From Thuidium tamariscinum (taxonomy: Eukaryota > Streptophyta > Bryopsida > Hypnales > Thuidiaceae), in contig OX344749.2 of assembly GCA_947034885.2 (NCBI GenBank), forward strand, positions 36,785,682 through 36,849,681: a DNA stretch of 64,000 nt, read 5' to 3'. The position numbers and the translations under genes were made by a program. The notes under the pieces were generated by a model. That model did no database searches. It had not been told where the DNA came from and worked only from the letters and a program-made list of their open reading frames with translations. Positions 1-12,600 of this stretch are shown piece after piece. Every line of letters starts with the position of its first letter. Position 1 is the first letter of the stretch.

Positions 1-78
1 CCCACCCCCAGTGAGCCAGGCTTGAAGCTGGATGGGCCGTCGCCAAAGACCTTCACGAGTTTGCGTAACAAGAGATGA
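1..78 (+). CDS. Possible 3' end of an unidentified gene (partial)
   Basis: Frame 1 is open from the first base of the window to a TGA at 76-78 and reads as 25 residues rich in Pro, Ser, Lys and Arg, ending SLRNKR. The GC content is higher than in the DNA that follows, as expected for a terminal exon. The stretch is too short to assign a family and could be open by chance. The bases from 79 to about 460 would then be its 3' untranslated region. The two overlapping open frames there have no recognisable protein character. Confidence 0.35.
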   Translation, partial: PTPSEPGLKLDGPSPKTFTSLRNKR

Positions 79-464
79 GATTTGGCCTCATTGTCAGTGT
101 GGAAATTGTACGTAATGGCCGTGGGGATGGAGCCTTATGTTGGGTGCGACATTTGGCCCGCAATCCACCGTGAATCGTGGGATCCAGATACCAAAATCAT
201 GTTGCAATGGGGGCACTTTGAAAGTAATTTGGCCGGTCTTCCAATTGGATATTCTGTGTCAGTTTATTGGTCTCTTGGGGGGAGTCATGGACACCCCCCC
301 CCCCAGCGGCAACACGCAAGAGTCTCTCTCAGCTTTTGTCCCAATCCTTGATCGTGAATCTCTTAGCTATGGCATCTCCACGGGAACACTGGATATTGGC
401 ACTTCACAGTACAGTTTTGAAAACCTAGTCTACTTTGATTTTGAGAGGAGGAGGGAGGATCCAT

Positions 465-800
465 ACTGTGGAAACACCCAAAAAACGTCCTAATAAGGAA
501 TTCAGTGTAGTTGGAGGCAGCTTTTTCTAAAAATAATATTTTTCTAGTGTTAATCATGAATATTTAAAAAAAAAATAGACTTTTCGGATGCCGTGTGTAA
601 TTTCTATGATTTTCCAAAGTGTTGGCTCCCTAAACCACTAGAACTGTTCAATAGATGCCCCCAAATCTGAACGCCACTGAAATCAATAGTGAGACAATCA
701 CATTATGGTATGTGTCTTTAATATGTGTCAGCGAATTAGAGTGAAGTATTCGGTAAATGCATTAATTACAGTCTAGGGACAGTTTTGGATGAGTCTAGGG
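465..800 (-). repeat. Single dispersed copy of the 380-bp repeat
   Basis: The reverse complement aligns with each unit of the tandem array at 18715-19580. Shared landmarks are 'gttggctccctaaacc' near 621 (reverse complement of 'gtctagggagccaac'), the 'aaatttctac' segment, and the 'tggaaacaccc' end near 470. Divergence is moderate with small indels. No coding content was seen, and no terminal repeats or target duplication could be defined, so the type of element is unknown. Confidence 0.7.
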
Positions 801-1179
801 TCCTCTGCAAAGTAAAGGGACAATTCTTAGGTTTTTCTCCCTTATATACTGAAATTAATTTGTATATTGTAAATTCTAATTTTGAGTTTATTTTTAGAAT
901 GAAAGATTAGGAATTAGGGGGAGGGAAGTTTAGGAAATACAAAATAAACCCACTATAAATTAAGGGTTAGGTTTTCATTGGAGCCCTTGGTGGATATTCA
1001 AGGCAAAGATAATGGATTAGATTTGCTTAGAAAACTGGTAACAGACCAATTGCAAAAACCCATTTTATTTGGAACCTAGAATAATATTGCATTGCATATA
1101 TAATATAGTGTAAAAATTATCCTAAATTTAATTTTAGAGGGTGCTTTTAGGGCCTCAATGTAATGAAGGAATACTAAGT
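801..1179. other. AT-rich spacer, nothing recognised
   Basis: AT-rich DNA with short A and T runs. No gene, RNA or repeat could be supported on either strand. Confidence 0.6.
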
Positions 1180-2555
1180 GTTGAAGTGTGCTTCCGTGTA
1201 AAAGTGATTTTTTTAACATAGTGTCACCAATTTTGTTGGGTGTTGAGTAGTTTACAGAGTGTCCATTGTGAATGCCCTAAAAGCATTAGAAGCGGTGAGA
1301 AGAATGTACAACTTGTTTGAAGCGGCGATAGCATAGTTAGCCACAAACACTTTTGATTTGGATTGGAGCTTATTATCTTCAAGCTACAGATGAGGCACTT
1401 AGCAGATGTTTCAACCCCTCTTCTATTCTAACCTCTCTCTCTCTTGTTGTCTTTCTTTAAGTGACCAAACAAAAACGTAGAAAATTCGATAGCAAAGATA
1501 TAGGGTATTTGTGATTTTGTATAGAGGTGTGGCTTTTCACTACTGTTTGTGGTTTGGCACTTGCAATCAAGCATTTGTTTGTCTTCAAGAAGACGGAGTT
1601 TGAGGATGTGCGATCGGTTGTAGGGTGTCTCTTAGAGTTCAATAGAGGGAATAGGTAAGAAGAGAGAAAGATGATTACTTTTGAATGTTGTGTTGTAAAG
1701 ATATATGTCGATTTGTCACCTAAAGAGTACAAGGAGATGATTTTTGCATTCTTAGATGGATTTAGCCTCAGATTCAAGCAAGATTGAAGAGGTTTTGTTC
1801 ACAAAATGTTCAGGTATTCTTTTGCTATTTTTAGATAGATCCAACAAGTTTGAAGGACTATATAAGTGTTGAAGTGTCTTTCTGCACAAAAATGATTTTC
1901 TTAACGTAGTTTCATCAATTTTATTGGGTATCAAGTGGTTCACCGAGTGTCCATTGTAAATGTCCTAAGAACATCACAAGTGACAAGAACATACAACTTG
2001 TTTGAAATGTCAATAACATACTCGGCCACAAAATCAAAGAACACTTCTGATTTTGGGTTAAGGTATGCCATCTTCGAGCTATAGATGAGGCATAGACTAG
2101 GCAAATGTTTCAACCCTTCCTTTATTCTAACCTCACCTTTTTTTTCTCTCCCTCATGTCTCTTTTTCATTGACTGAACCTAAACACAAATGTTCATTCTA
2201 GCAAATAGAGGTCGAATTCTATAGCCAAAATATAGAGTATTCATGATTTTATATGGAGTTTTTTTTCACTATTATTTGTGGTTTGGCACCCGTAATCAAG
2301 CATTTGTTTGTCTTCAAGAAGACAGAGTTTGAGGATGATGAGTGTGTAAAGATGTGCGATCGGTTATTGAGTGCCTCTTAGAGTTCCACACAAGAAATTA
2401 CATTGGAAGGTAGAAGGGTGAATATGTTTGTGTGTGTTGCAAATATTCATGTTGATCGGTCACTTGAAAAGTAATAGGAGACGATTTGGGAACTTTCATA
2501 TGGGTTTGGCAAGATTGAAGAGGTTTTCTTCCCAAAATATTAAGGTACTTTTTTG
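1180..2555. repeat. Tandem duplication, two units of about 690 bp
   Basis: The stretch 1180-1865 is followed by a diverged direct copy at 1866-2555. Paired landmarks in order are 'gagtgtccattgt' (1258 and 1946), 'acaacttgtttgaa' (1309 and 1994), 'agatgaggca', 'gtttgtcttcaagaagac' (about 1577 and 2306), 'atgtgcgatcggtt' (about 1608 and 2353) and 'aagattgaagaggtttt' near the end of each unit. Both units have many stops in all frames and indels relative to each other. This looks like an old non-coding duplication or a decayed gene pair of unknown identity. Confidence 0.75.
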
Positions 2556-5379
2556 ACACTCTTCCAATATATCTAACCCTTCATTTACATGGAACATTTG
2601 TATTGTTTGCATAATATATCCAATTATGAGAAAGCTAAAGTGTAAAATCCCTGCTTATTAAATTGGCCATGCGAGATTGAAGATTAGGCTATTATAGGTT
2701 GTGTTATTACTAAGGGTATTGTGAATGAATAAGGTTTTGTGAGTTGTGAGATTTCTCCAGGAGCTATTTGGTATCTTTACAAATACATCTTTTGGCAATA
2801 AGAAGGTTATGATTGACAATGAATTTAACTAATTCAAGGTTGCCTCATTAGATATTGATTTTAGCAAAAATTAAATATAAAAAGTGGTTGTAAATAAATT
2901 GATGGTAGGTATTGTATTATAAAATTTAATCCCCATTTATAACTTAGAGCTAATATGAAGAAGTGGAATTGACTTATAGAATAGTTGCATTGCAGTTTAG
3001 AAGGTGTTTTTGGCTGAAGTATAAGTAAGTAGGAGCTCCATTGAAGATCCCTTGAACATTGTTGAAAAAACTGTAATTGCAGGTGCGTAAGTTGGACATA
3101 TAAGAAATAATGTAGGATTTCATGTTTGTGGGATTTTTAAAATGTTTCATTTTAAAAGGTTATTTTTTTAGTGATCGTTATTCTTTTGACTTTGAAGAGG
3201 TTTACTATTTGTCTTAGAATAAGAAAAAAATAGTAAAAGAGTTTTAATTTGAAAGTAGAAGAACTTATTATGTTATTGGATCACTTTTGTTTTTGTTTTT
3301 GTGTAGAAGAGGTGTATTTTGAAATAGAAGTAGAAATCAAAGTTGTTCCATTGGCATTGTTTCACTTACAAGAAACTAGAGATGAAAGAAGATTGTAGGA
3401 TGCAATTTGCCTTTGGTTATGGCCAATTCAACCTAGGGATGGTTTTGATTTTGTCCCTGCGCTATGTGGCTATTGTTGCAAGAATATTATCTAGAACTTT
3501 CCATTTATTTATTTATTTATTTTTCAAGCTATATTTCTAAAAAATAATGTTTTATAGTTTTTGTTGAAGCAATTATCTATTGAACAATGTATTCATGAGC
3601 AACAGAACTTGTGAAAATAATTTTGATTCAAATCCAATCCCAATAGTTCCTCATTTTCTACAATCATGTTGTACATGATGACAGGTTTGTCTTTACAATT
3701 GCCATTGTGAATTCACCCAACATTTACATTCGATAGCAAATGACTCCTTCAACATTCATTGAAGGCTACCAAAAGCTTCATGTATGCCTTTCTTAGCCCC
3801 TCTTGAATTTTTGCATATATTCTACTTGCACTTTTCGTCTTGAAGCTCTTTTGTTCACTTTGAAAAATAGCAAAGTTTGAATAAATCTTGGCAATTGGGA
3901 GGTAGGTTCTAAAAGGTGAACATATATATAGCCATTGATGGTTCATATTTATGAAGGTGATATTTGCATTATGAAATTTACTAGCAATTCACTAACATTG
4001 ATGTTTTTGTTAAAACCAGGAAGTCCAATGTAATCATGCCAAATATACGAGTCAAGCTACAATTGCCTTTCATTATAAGATATGTGACCTTTCACCATCT
4101 TTGTTTTGATATGTCTTTCAACCAATTGAAGAATCTTCCAAATTTAATGAATAAAACTTTATAGATCCTAATATGCTAAAGAAGCTTCAAAGCTTAAGGA
4201 CGGGGAAGTTTTTTTCATCTCTTGGGGAAGAATTATGCAAATATTTAGGGTTTAAAATCTCTAATATTAGACCTTCAAGTTTTATGTGCTATATGTAGCT
4301 TGAAATCCCTAATTTGTATCCATTATAATAAATATATAATATATTACATGTATAGTTCTCCTAAGTTAATCATAACACATTAGAAAGATGATAGTAAAAA
4401 AACTTGTACTATTATCTTGAGTAGTAAATTCTTCTTCAAGAAGCGTTTATAATGTTTTATAAAAATATGTTGGATTTCATAGAAAAGGTGGATGTAGCCA
4501 TTTAAAATTTATCTAATTTTGTTATCATTCTATAATTAGTACAATGGAAAATATTGATTTTAAAAAATGTTTCACATTTGTAGTCTAGAGATTTGATGTA
4601 CTACTCAATATCCATTCTATTAAATTTGGAATTGAAATTTGGAAGGAATGGTCTTCTAGTCAATTAATAACTAATATGTGAAGGAATTAAAAAAATAAGT
4701 TAATTCTCAATGGTGTTGAATTGTGCTTGCAATCTTAAATTTTTTTAATAATTTAATTTTTTTTTGTATAAATCAATATACTTGAGCAAGAGATTTGAGT
4801 GTGATTTTAACCAAAACAGTGCGACTAAAGTAACAAAACCGAACAATGTTTTTTCAGTTCTGGCTTTGATGTTTTGGTCATGGATTTTTCTAGTAGGCTT
4901 TGCAAATTTTCCATATTTTGTATTTATTTCAAATAATATTTTCAAAATTTTAAAGGACTCAAAAAATTCAAGAAAACTTGATCAAAGAATATTATACAAA
5001 TGAAATCTAGTAGATTCTAAAGTAATGTTTTTCCTTTTCAAAATCTATGTTTTCTCTAAACAAATGTTTAGGTTTCAATTTGAGAAACTTCCCTAGATTT
5101 TTAGCATTGTTTTCAGAATTTTTAGAAGAGTGATATCTTGAACTTCATGTGATTTATTTTTGGACTACGGTAGCCCCTTGTATAGGCTATGGTGGTTTGC
5201 TTGGTACAGTGCTTCGGATTAGTTTCAGTGACGATGTTTCTTATTGCTTTTCTACCATTGAAATTTATTCCCACATTTTTTCGGATAGGAGTATCATGCT
5301 ACACATTCCTATAGTAATGGGGTAATTTACCTTCCCTGAGTATTCTCATCCCAACTGGAAGCCTCCCTCTCGGAGAAAA
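2556..5379. other. AT-rich intergenic DNA, nothing recognised
   Basis: Very AT-rich, with short open frames only (under about 80 codons) and none with recognisable protein character. GC content rises abruptly from about 5.3 kb, marking the start of the next gene region. Confidence 0.6.
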
Positions 5380-8300
5380 TCAAAGTCCCAATTCAAAGTC
5401 CCTTCCCAAATAAACAAGGAATTGCTGGCTCCAAAAGTGAAAGGCAGTCGAACGCCCCGAACGAGGCGCGGCTGCTTCGGGCGAAGAGGGTGCGGCGTCT
5501 GCGTCTGTCCTCCGTCTGGCTTCTGTCTGGGTCCCAGGCAGAGCAGCAGAGCAGTAAGTTAGTGCGAGCTCTCCCCCTTCCCTTCCTTCCGTCGTTGTTG
5601 CGGGAGGACAGTAGTGTGGTGGAGGCCCAGACAAGGCCAAGCCGAGCCCAGCCGAGCCAAGGGAGTGTCAAGCTTTGTCCTTGGACGATCATCATCATCG
5701 CCGCAGCAGTAACTTAGCTTAGCTTAGGCTGACTGGCTAGGACTGAAACTGACCCGAGGCACTATACGAAGCAGGCCGCCATAGCCTGCTCTGCACAAGC
5801 CTAATCGCCAAGTGGGCGTCGTTTTGTGCTCGACTTTCGCCTGTTCAGTTTTTCTCTCGCAGGAGTCGCAACCGGGACTACTTGGCAGTCAGACTCTGAG
5901 AGTTCTCTTTCCAGTTCGACTTGCAGGGACCCCTAGTTTTCATCAGCATCTGACGGGCGCCACTATTGTTGCTGAGGGGTGCGGGCTGGATTTCGGAGCC
6001 GTCTCTCTTGGTGCTGTGGTTTTGGAGGAGTCATTGAGTGTCTGCAGGTTGGATTGTCTTTCGGATTTGGGGGAATGGGGGAGTGTAGAAGAATCAGGGC
6101 ATTTTGGGTGAGCGAGTGTGTCTGTGTGTGTATGTGTTAATGAGTGTGTTTGGTTTCGTTGGCGTGGAGGACGTAGAAGAGAATCTCGTCTGACAGAGGC
6201 GAAGCGAGGCGAGGCTAGGTCTCTTGCGTTTTTATTTTTTTTGAAAATCTTGGGACGGGTTTTCATGCGATTCGAGCTTACTGGAATCTTTTGGTTATTA
6301 CTATTATTATACCCTCCCTCTTCTCTTTTGCTGGAGGTGGAAACTTGGTAGTGAGTTTGGAGTGTCTTGATTGCTGGCTGCCATTTTCGTTCCATTTTGG
6401 GTTCTGCAGCCGTCTGTCTGTGTGTCGCTGCGGTTGAGGTGCCGTTGTGGTGTAGATTTCGTGGGGGTCTGGTTTTGGAGGACGCCCGCCTTGGTCGTTG
6501 CTCCCCGGGAAGTTTGGGTAGGCTGCCGCCATTGGGAAGTGCGAGTGGGCTGGGCTTTTCTTATTTTAGGGGTGACGGACGACGACTTTGTAGGAGGTGG
6601 GGTAAGCTTGACAGTGAAGAATTAGTGGTGTTGGGTTGCTGGAGGTCGAGTTCGGGGAAGAAGAGGGGTTTGTGTTTGCTCGTAAGCAAGAGTACCGTCG
6701 GGTTGTTATACCACCACTGTCGTCTTCTTCGATTCTTGGGAAGGTGTACGTGAGGGAATTGGGGGGTTGTCCGGGCACGTGTACGCAGTACGAGGGATTT
6801 TTGTCAGAGTGACAATCAGAAGTTAATTCGGTGGTTTGAAATTTGAAATTCTAGAGAATCGGTTTTGGTGCTCTCTTATTTGAGGTCTTTGAAAATGCAA
6901 TGTACACCTCTGTTCATGTGGTCTGTCGCACTGGAATAAGGATACCCTATGATGGATGAGCTTCAGTTGTAGGGAGTGGATTTTTAAGAGTAGTCATGTT
7001 GTTGAGGGTTTTGAGGAAGTATCACCATTAGTTGCAGAGAATTGGAGTGAGTGGTGTTTCACCAGAGACAGTTCTCCGAGGGAGCTTTTGAAAATTCATG
7101 AGAGATAAGGGCTAAGGTGCTGTAGGAGGCAATAGAGCCGTGGATGGTCTCTATAGTACAGTGTTTTTCTGGTAGAATTTTGGTGTTTCAGTCGAGTTTG
7201 TGCGACAACAGTCGTTTCGTTGGGGTTTTGTGATATAGTTTTCAGTGAATGCCATAGTTAAGGTTTAGGGGATTTGTTTTTTTCGTACTTTAATATGCTA
7301 CTTCTTAAGATATTTTGGTACTTCTTCACATGCTCTATTACTTGTTGCAGGAAGTGAAAGGACGTGCTAGCAAGTGTGGGCATTGAACTCTTCGTATTCT
7401 GCTCTTTATATTCTTATTTTGTAAGCTTCTCCTCACTGCATTCTTGAATTTCCAGATCATGGATATGCATGCGCTCAATACATCATGTTGAGGACTGCAA
7501 AGCGCTTGCTCTCAGTGGTTGCTACTCCAATTTTGTGTCCACAAGTCCTCTCTGTCGTTGCATTTTGTACAGAATTGGAGCCTACTAGCGAGCCTACTCA
7601 TGTCTCAGCCATTAGGGTTTCGGATGACCTAGTTTGGGGTTCTTTGCTGCAATTCACACCATTAGGTATACCTTAAGGTCGCTACTGGTCTTTGATATGG
7701 GTTTTTGGTGGGGTAGTGGTGTACGATGGCGGAGGTTTGAGTTGGAAAATGGCGGAGATTCTGGAAGGAGCAGTCGAGTGGAGGAAGGTGATCAACACGA
7801 CAACGACGGAGGAGCTGTTGCAGTTTCAGTTCGGGTGATGGTGTCTGTAGAAGGAGATACATGTAGCAAAGGTGTGGTGTGGCTATGGCAGTGTCGGCTC
7901 CGTTATTGGTGATTTTGGCAGTGCAGGCAGTGCCGACACTCCTGTCTTGTCTCGCGTTCACGTCATTCTCGCCCCTGCTGTTCGTGGGCTCCGTGCCGTT
8001 CTCCGTGTTGTTCGTCACGCTCTCGGTGCTCATCAGCGTGGGCTCCTGGTGTTGGAGCCCCCATGACTGTGTGCCCCCAGTGGATGAGAATGACGCCAAT
8101 TGCATCAGTAGCAGCCTTTACCTAGACTGCTCCCGTGTGAGCTCGAAGCTGAGTAGCCGGTACTGAATTCCTACCTTTTCACATCATTTTCCCTCAGTAG
8201 CTCGCTTCTGTGTTTCTGTCCTCCTACACACCCAATTCACGCTTGTAAGCGAGGGCGGTGTACCGGTGGTTGCCATTTTATGGCGAATTTGCGGCAGGTT

Positions 8301-9609
8301 AACTTAATTTTAAGCTCGAAGCGTTGGAATTGAAGGTACACTGATTCCAAGTAACAAAATCAAGGGTTTTAGAAGGGTCAGTGAATGCAGCGTTGCTCAT
8401 CATTTGAGTTTCGTTCGTTTACAAGTAAAGTGAAAGTAGTTCCCTGATCAGACTCTCAACCGGGCTTTAGCAGCATGGATTATTTAGTTTACAATCAAGA
8501 TAGAGTGTACTATTTGCGTCACCTTGAGCATTTTAACACATGTAGGAGTGATTTCTGGGAGCTTTGAAAAGATGTGGAGAGACTTTTGGGTTCGAGAGCC
8601 TAATCTGTTGAGAGGAGTTTTTTATCGCGATGCTCGATTTCTTATATGATTTCAAAGTGGGAGGCTGTAGACTACTGACAGTACAAAACCCTACTTTCAT
8701 TCAAGGATCGATGGCCATTGACATTGAGCCAAGTCATGTACTCACGGTTACACCACTTGCTAATTGAAGATCAACCCCGTAAATGAATAGATGAGTTGCT
8801 GTTGGTAACAAGGTTCAGTGTAGCAGACGGGATCAGGGTACTAAGGGTTTAAGTATCCTCCATCGTGTAGCAAAGTTGAGATTAGGCCTCACTGTAGGCG
8901 TGACTCTCTTGTCTCCTGATTCAATGGAATTAGATTTGTACGTCAAGTTAGCTGGTACTGGACTGGCAGAGCTCCATAGTCTGTGTTCTGACCTGCTTAC
9001 ATAAGTGTCTCTCTAGTTCTTGAGACAGGTTATAGCAAAGTATTCTTTTGCGAGGATTTGCATAGGTTTTACTCTATCACGCACATTCAGGTTTAGTTGT
9101 AGGAACTTGTTCTATTTGGCTTGATTCCTGCCTTCAATAGTTAACTTGGGGGCTACTTCTTAATTTGTACATGTAGTGCACATCACTTTTTTGATAGAAA
9201 CTACTTTCTGGTCACTGGAGATCGACTTGTTTCGAAGACTATGACCTCCCTCCAGATTGACGTTTATCATAGTCGCTTTCTCGAGAGTCTGTTGTGCCCA
9301 GAATCCCCTGTTTCACATGTTTAGGGAAAATTTGTTGCACCCTTATCGCTCTGTTCTCTAGAAGTTGTGTTGGCGTGAAGCGCAAGTCTTGTCCCCAAGT
9401 ATTGGTATCACGAGGATTGAATGGGTCCTTGTGTTTGCCATTCAATTTGTCATTCTTGTTTGCTCTTGGTGAGGTTTCTGTCATTGAGTGTCGTCTTCAT
9501 GGCATAGAAATCGTCCTGGCTTCGAGTTTTGGTGTCCTTCTGACGTGTTTGGGATTTTCTTAGGGCATGGTGGTCCTGCGGTGAGGCACCTCGCGGGTTA
9601 CAGCTGGCG
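5380..9609 (+). promoter_or_regulatory. Promoter and long 5' leader region of the TMEM131-like gene
   Basis: Base composition jumps to GC-rich at 5.4-6.8 kb and stays intermediate up to the start codon at 9610, unlike the AT-rich DNA upstream. The simplest reading is a promoter near 5.4 kb followed by untranslated exons and leader introns. Candidate acceptors ('ttgttgcag' at 7350, 'aatttccag' at 7456) are visible, but I cannot fix the splice pattern. Several upstream ATGs and open frames of 60-150 codons on both strands lie here; none looks like a known protein, and they are best treated as leader or chance frames. An independent non-coding transcript is possible. Confidence 0.45.
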
Positions 9610-12600
9610 ATGCTGTTTCTTACGTGGGCGCTTCTGTTCCTGCTGCTTTGCATGCCACCTATGGCTAACGCCGAGATCGGCGCAGTGCAAGCAAATACAG
9701 AGCGTCCAACATCCCTTGTTGACAGACCAGAAATCGGCGCTTCCTCTGAAGTGGCTATTCATGAAGTTATTTTTGAAGGTAATTTTTTTACCTGGACATA
9801 ATGCTCGTTGTAGTTCTATGATTTTGTAGCCATTAAAGTTTAATCACTTCACGAAGTCATTGGTTATCAGTGACAGAAATTTCACGCCACCAAAGCTCGG
9901 CTTTGAGGGTAATTATTTTTGTGGCTGTTAATCACGATGCTTGTAATTCAGGCCTAGTGGATGATTCTCACCTCGTACTGTTTGGGTAGTTTATATTTTG
10001 TTCGAAGGTTATGTGTTGAAATTCTTTGTTTGATGGCCAAAAGTGACCTTTTGCATATCTACAGGAGTTGAATTAAGTATCTTTGGAAGCTTGGTGTACC
10101 AAAATGTACCAATAGAAAGAAGAATCACACGCTACATTTGAACAATAGAAATATGTTTTGAAAGTGACAATTAGCTCCAAAATTGGACTTCCTATTTCTG
10201 GCTTGGACACGTAGGGATTAAGGGAACGTAGGGTTTTCTGAAACACTTTTCAATGCAGATACGAATGAAGTAGAGGCATCCTCCCAAATTTCTCACAATG
10301 GAGGTTCCGAGAGGAGGCATGGAGACGTTAGTAATGGGCCATCACCTAATAATGTCGTGGAGGAGAAAATTAGCGAGCAGAGCAGTTTTGACTCCTCTGG
10401 CAGTCCGGATCAGATAGGACCTGACGCCCACAGTCCAGCACCAGCAGATGGAAAGGTTGAGCTACAATCATGTAGAGCCCTTGTCCGAGCCGGTCCGCTT
10501 GTGACATGTGGTGCTCCAGCGTCGCCTGCTCTTGAAGTGGATTTTTCTGATATACAGGATTGTTCGAATGAAACCCCGTTGGATAGACGCAGCTCATTTT
10601 CTGCTCCGGAGGCTCCTTTCTTCCCTGGTCAACTGGAGTTTGGGATGCAGCCTTTGTACCAACGCCAGGTGGCTTTCCTGACTATCATGAACTCATGCAA
10701 TGGATCGAGATTATCACTCCTAGCTGCTAAAAGTGATAATAGGCAGTTTATTGTCACTGGCTTCTCTGAAAAACTTGTTGCACCTGGCGGGTCACTTACA
10801 CTCCCTGTGTGTTACTTACCTCAGTACGTTGGAGCTGCCAAGGGAAGTATAACTATAGAAACCGGTGTAGACCCTCTAGTAGTTCAGTTACAAGGGGAAG
10901 GCCTGGAATCTCTGTACAAGATGCATGTCCGGGTGCATGGGAAGTCCCATTATGTCGTTTCCCTGTTCAACCCTTTTAATGAAACCCTATTCGTGGAGGA
11001 GGTCGTTGTCTCACCAGAAAATGATGACGAGTTCAAAGAAGGTTTCTCCTCCGTAGAGACCGAGACCAGCGAAGGAAGAAAAGTGACATATTCGGATCGT
11101 GTTGTTAGTGGACACAGCTTAGATATTGTTATTGAAGCAGAGGAAGGCAGCTCTGGACAGGATGGCGAAAGTCGTAGTCATCAACATGGGCTGCTGATGC
11201 GGGCCGGGGAGACATGGGACCTCCCAGCTCAAGCAATGAAGGATATTGTAGATTTCAACATATTATTGGAACCAGGGGAAACATTTCGGGGGGCATTCCA
11301 GATTCGAGTTTCTGGGGCAGCTCTTGAGGATAAGGGGGTCACTCTAGTGTATCCTTTCAGCTCAAGAGTCTCGCACCCGTCACCTGTGCAGTCTATTCCT
11401 GATACGTTGGACTTTGGAATGCTGGTTAGTGATCAGGGAGTCTCGAAGCCTTTGATCCTTCGAAATTCTGGCGATCAGTTACTGAAGGTCAGAATCACTC
11501 TATATATATTCCATTCAATGTCGGACTCAAGATCTTACGTTTTAATGGAAGTCTTTTGTGTTTGGCATTGACAATGGCTATGCTGTGGCATTGATTTGCA
11601 CGGCTCGAGGAAACAAAGGATTGTTAATAACCTCTTAACACCTTTCTCAAGGGCTTGTTGGGAAAGCCACTTAGTCTTCGACTATTGCATTGATTTGTCT
11701 AGAGATTAATGTGATATGTCTATTTATGCATCTGAATTTCCTTGCAGAGTCAAAGTTTTCGCTGGGCTTCCGAGTATTTGCAATGCTATGAAGGTGTAAT
11801 GTTGTCGACTTTTGTTGCAGGTAGAGGAAATATATGAAGTTCCTAAAAATCTTGGGGTTGTCATAGACTACCAGGAAGGGCTCATTCTGCAACCAGGTTT
11901 GGAGACTGAAGTGGCCAAAATCACGTTCAGTGGTCAGAACCAACCTCTCGAGTCAAGTAGTGCATGTCAGACGCAGCATAAGTTCCTAGTGCGCACCAAC
12001 AGGACAATTGGTCATCTGCTTGAAGTCCCTTACCGAGTTGCTGTAATCCCATGTTTGCATTCCCCTCCTGCGATGGCTTTCTCGACTGGAAGTACAGGAC
12101 GAACAGATGGGGACTTGGGGGGATCCCACGCAGGTCAAGGCATCATGGACTTGCTGATGGATTACAAGCTGTTCATGGGGTTGCTCATTTGTGGGCTTGT
12201 AGTAAGCGTGTTGATTTTCTTCCAAGTAGTGGTACATGATACCGAATTGCCTACAATCTCGGGCGATCTGGGTAAGGGTGGGTGTCATCGGCGGAGCAGC
12301 AGTCGAGTCAGCCCTTTCATTAAGAAGAGGGATAAGCTCTTGAAGATGTGGGGCTGGGGGGCTCTTGCAACTGTGGTAGATGGCATTTGGGCAGCTTTTG
12401 GATCCACCTTATGGAGTAAAGATTGCAGCACGTCCAACCCGGACTATAATCTTCTGCGGTCCGTGACACCGGCTGCACAGACTGCACCTACACCATCACC
12501 TAAATCATCAACAGGGGGAGCTACTGGCACATCTGGCTCAGGCACTCCGCAGGCAGGTAGTCGGAAAGGAAGCTCAGATAGGAAGAATAACGGCGCTGCA

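Noticed and set aside
137-493. 118-codon open frame near the window start
   Set aside because: Crosses a C homopolymer and a dispersed repeat, with no recognisable protein character; more likely 3' untranslated sequence.
5943-6395. 150-codon minus-strand open frame in the leader region
   Set aside because: Low-complexity Thr/His/Ser/Lys text with no motif; antisense to the probable leader of the TMEM131-like gene.
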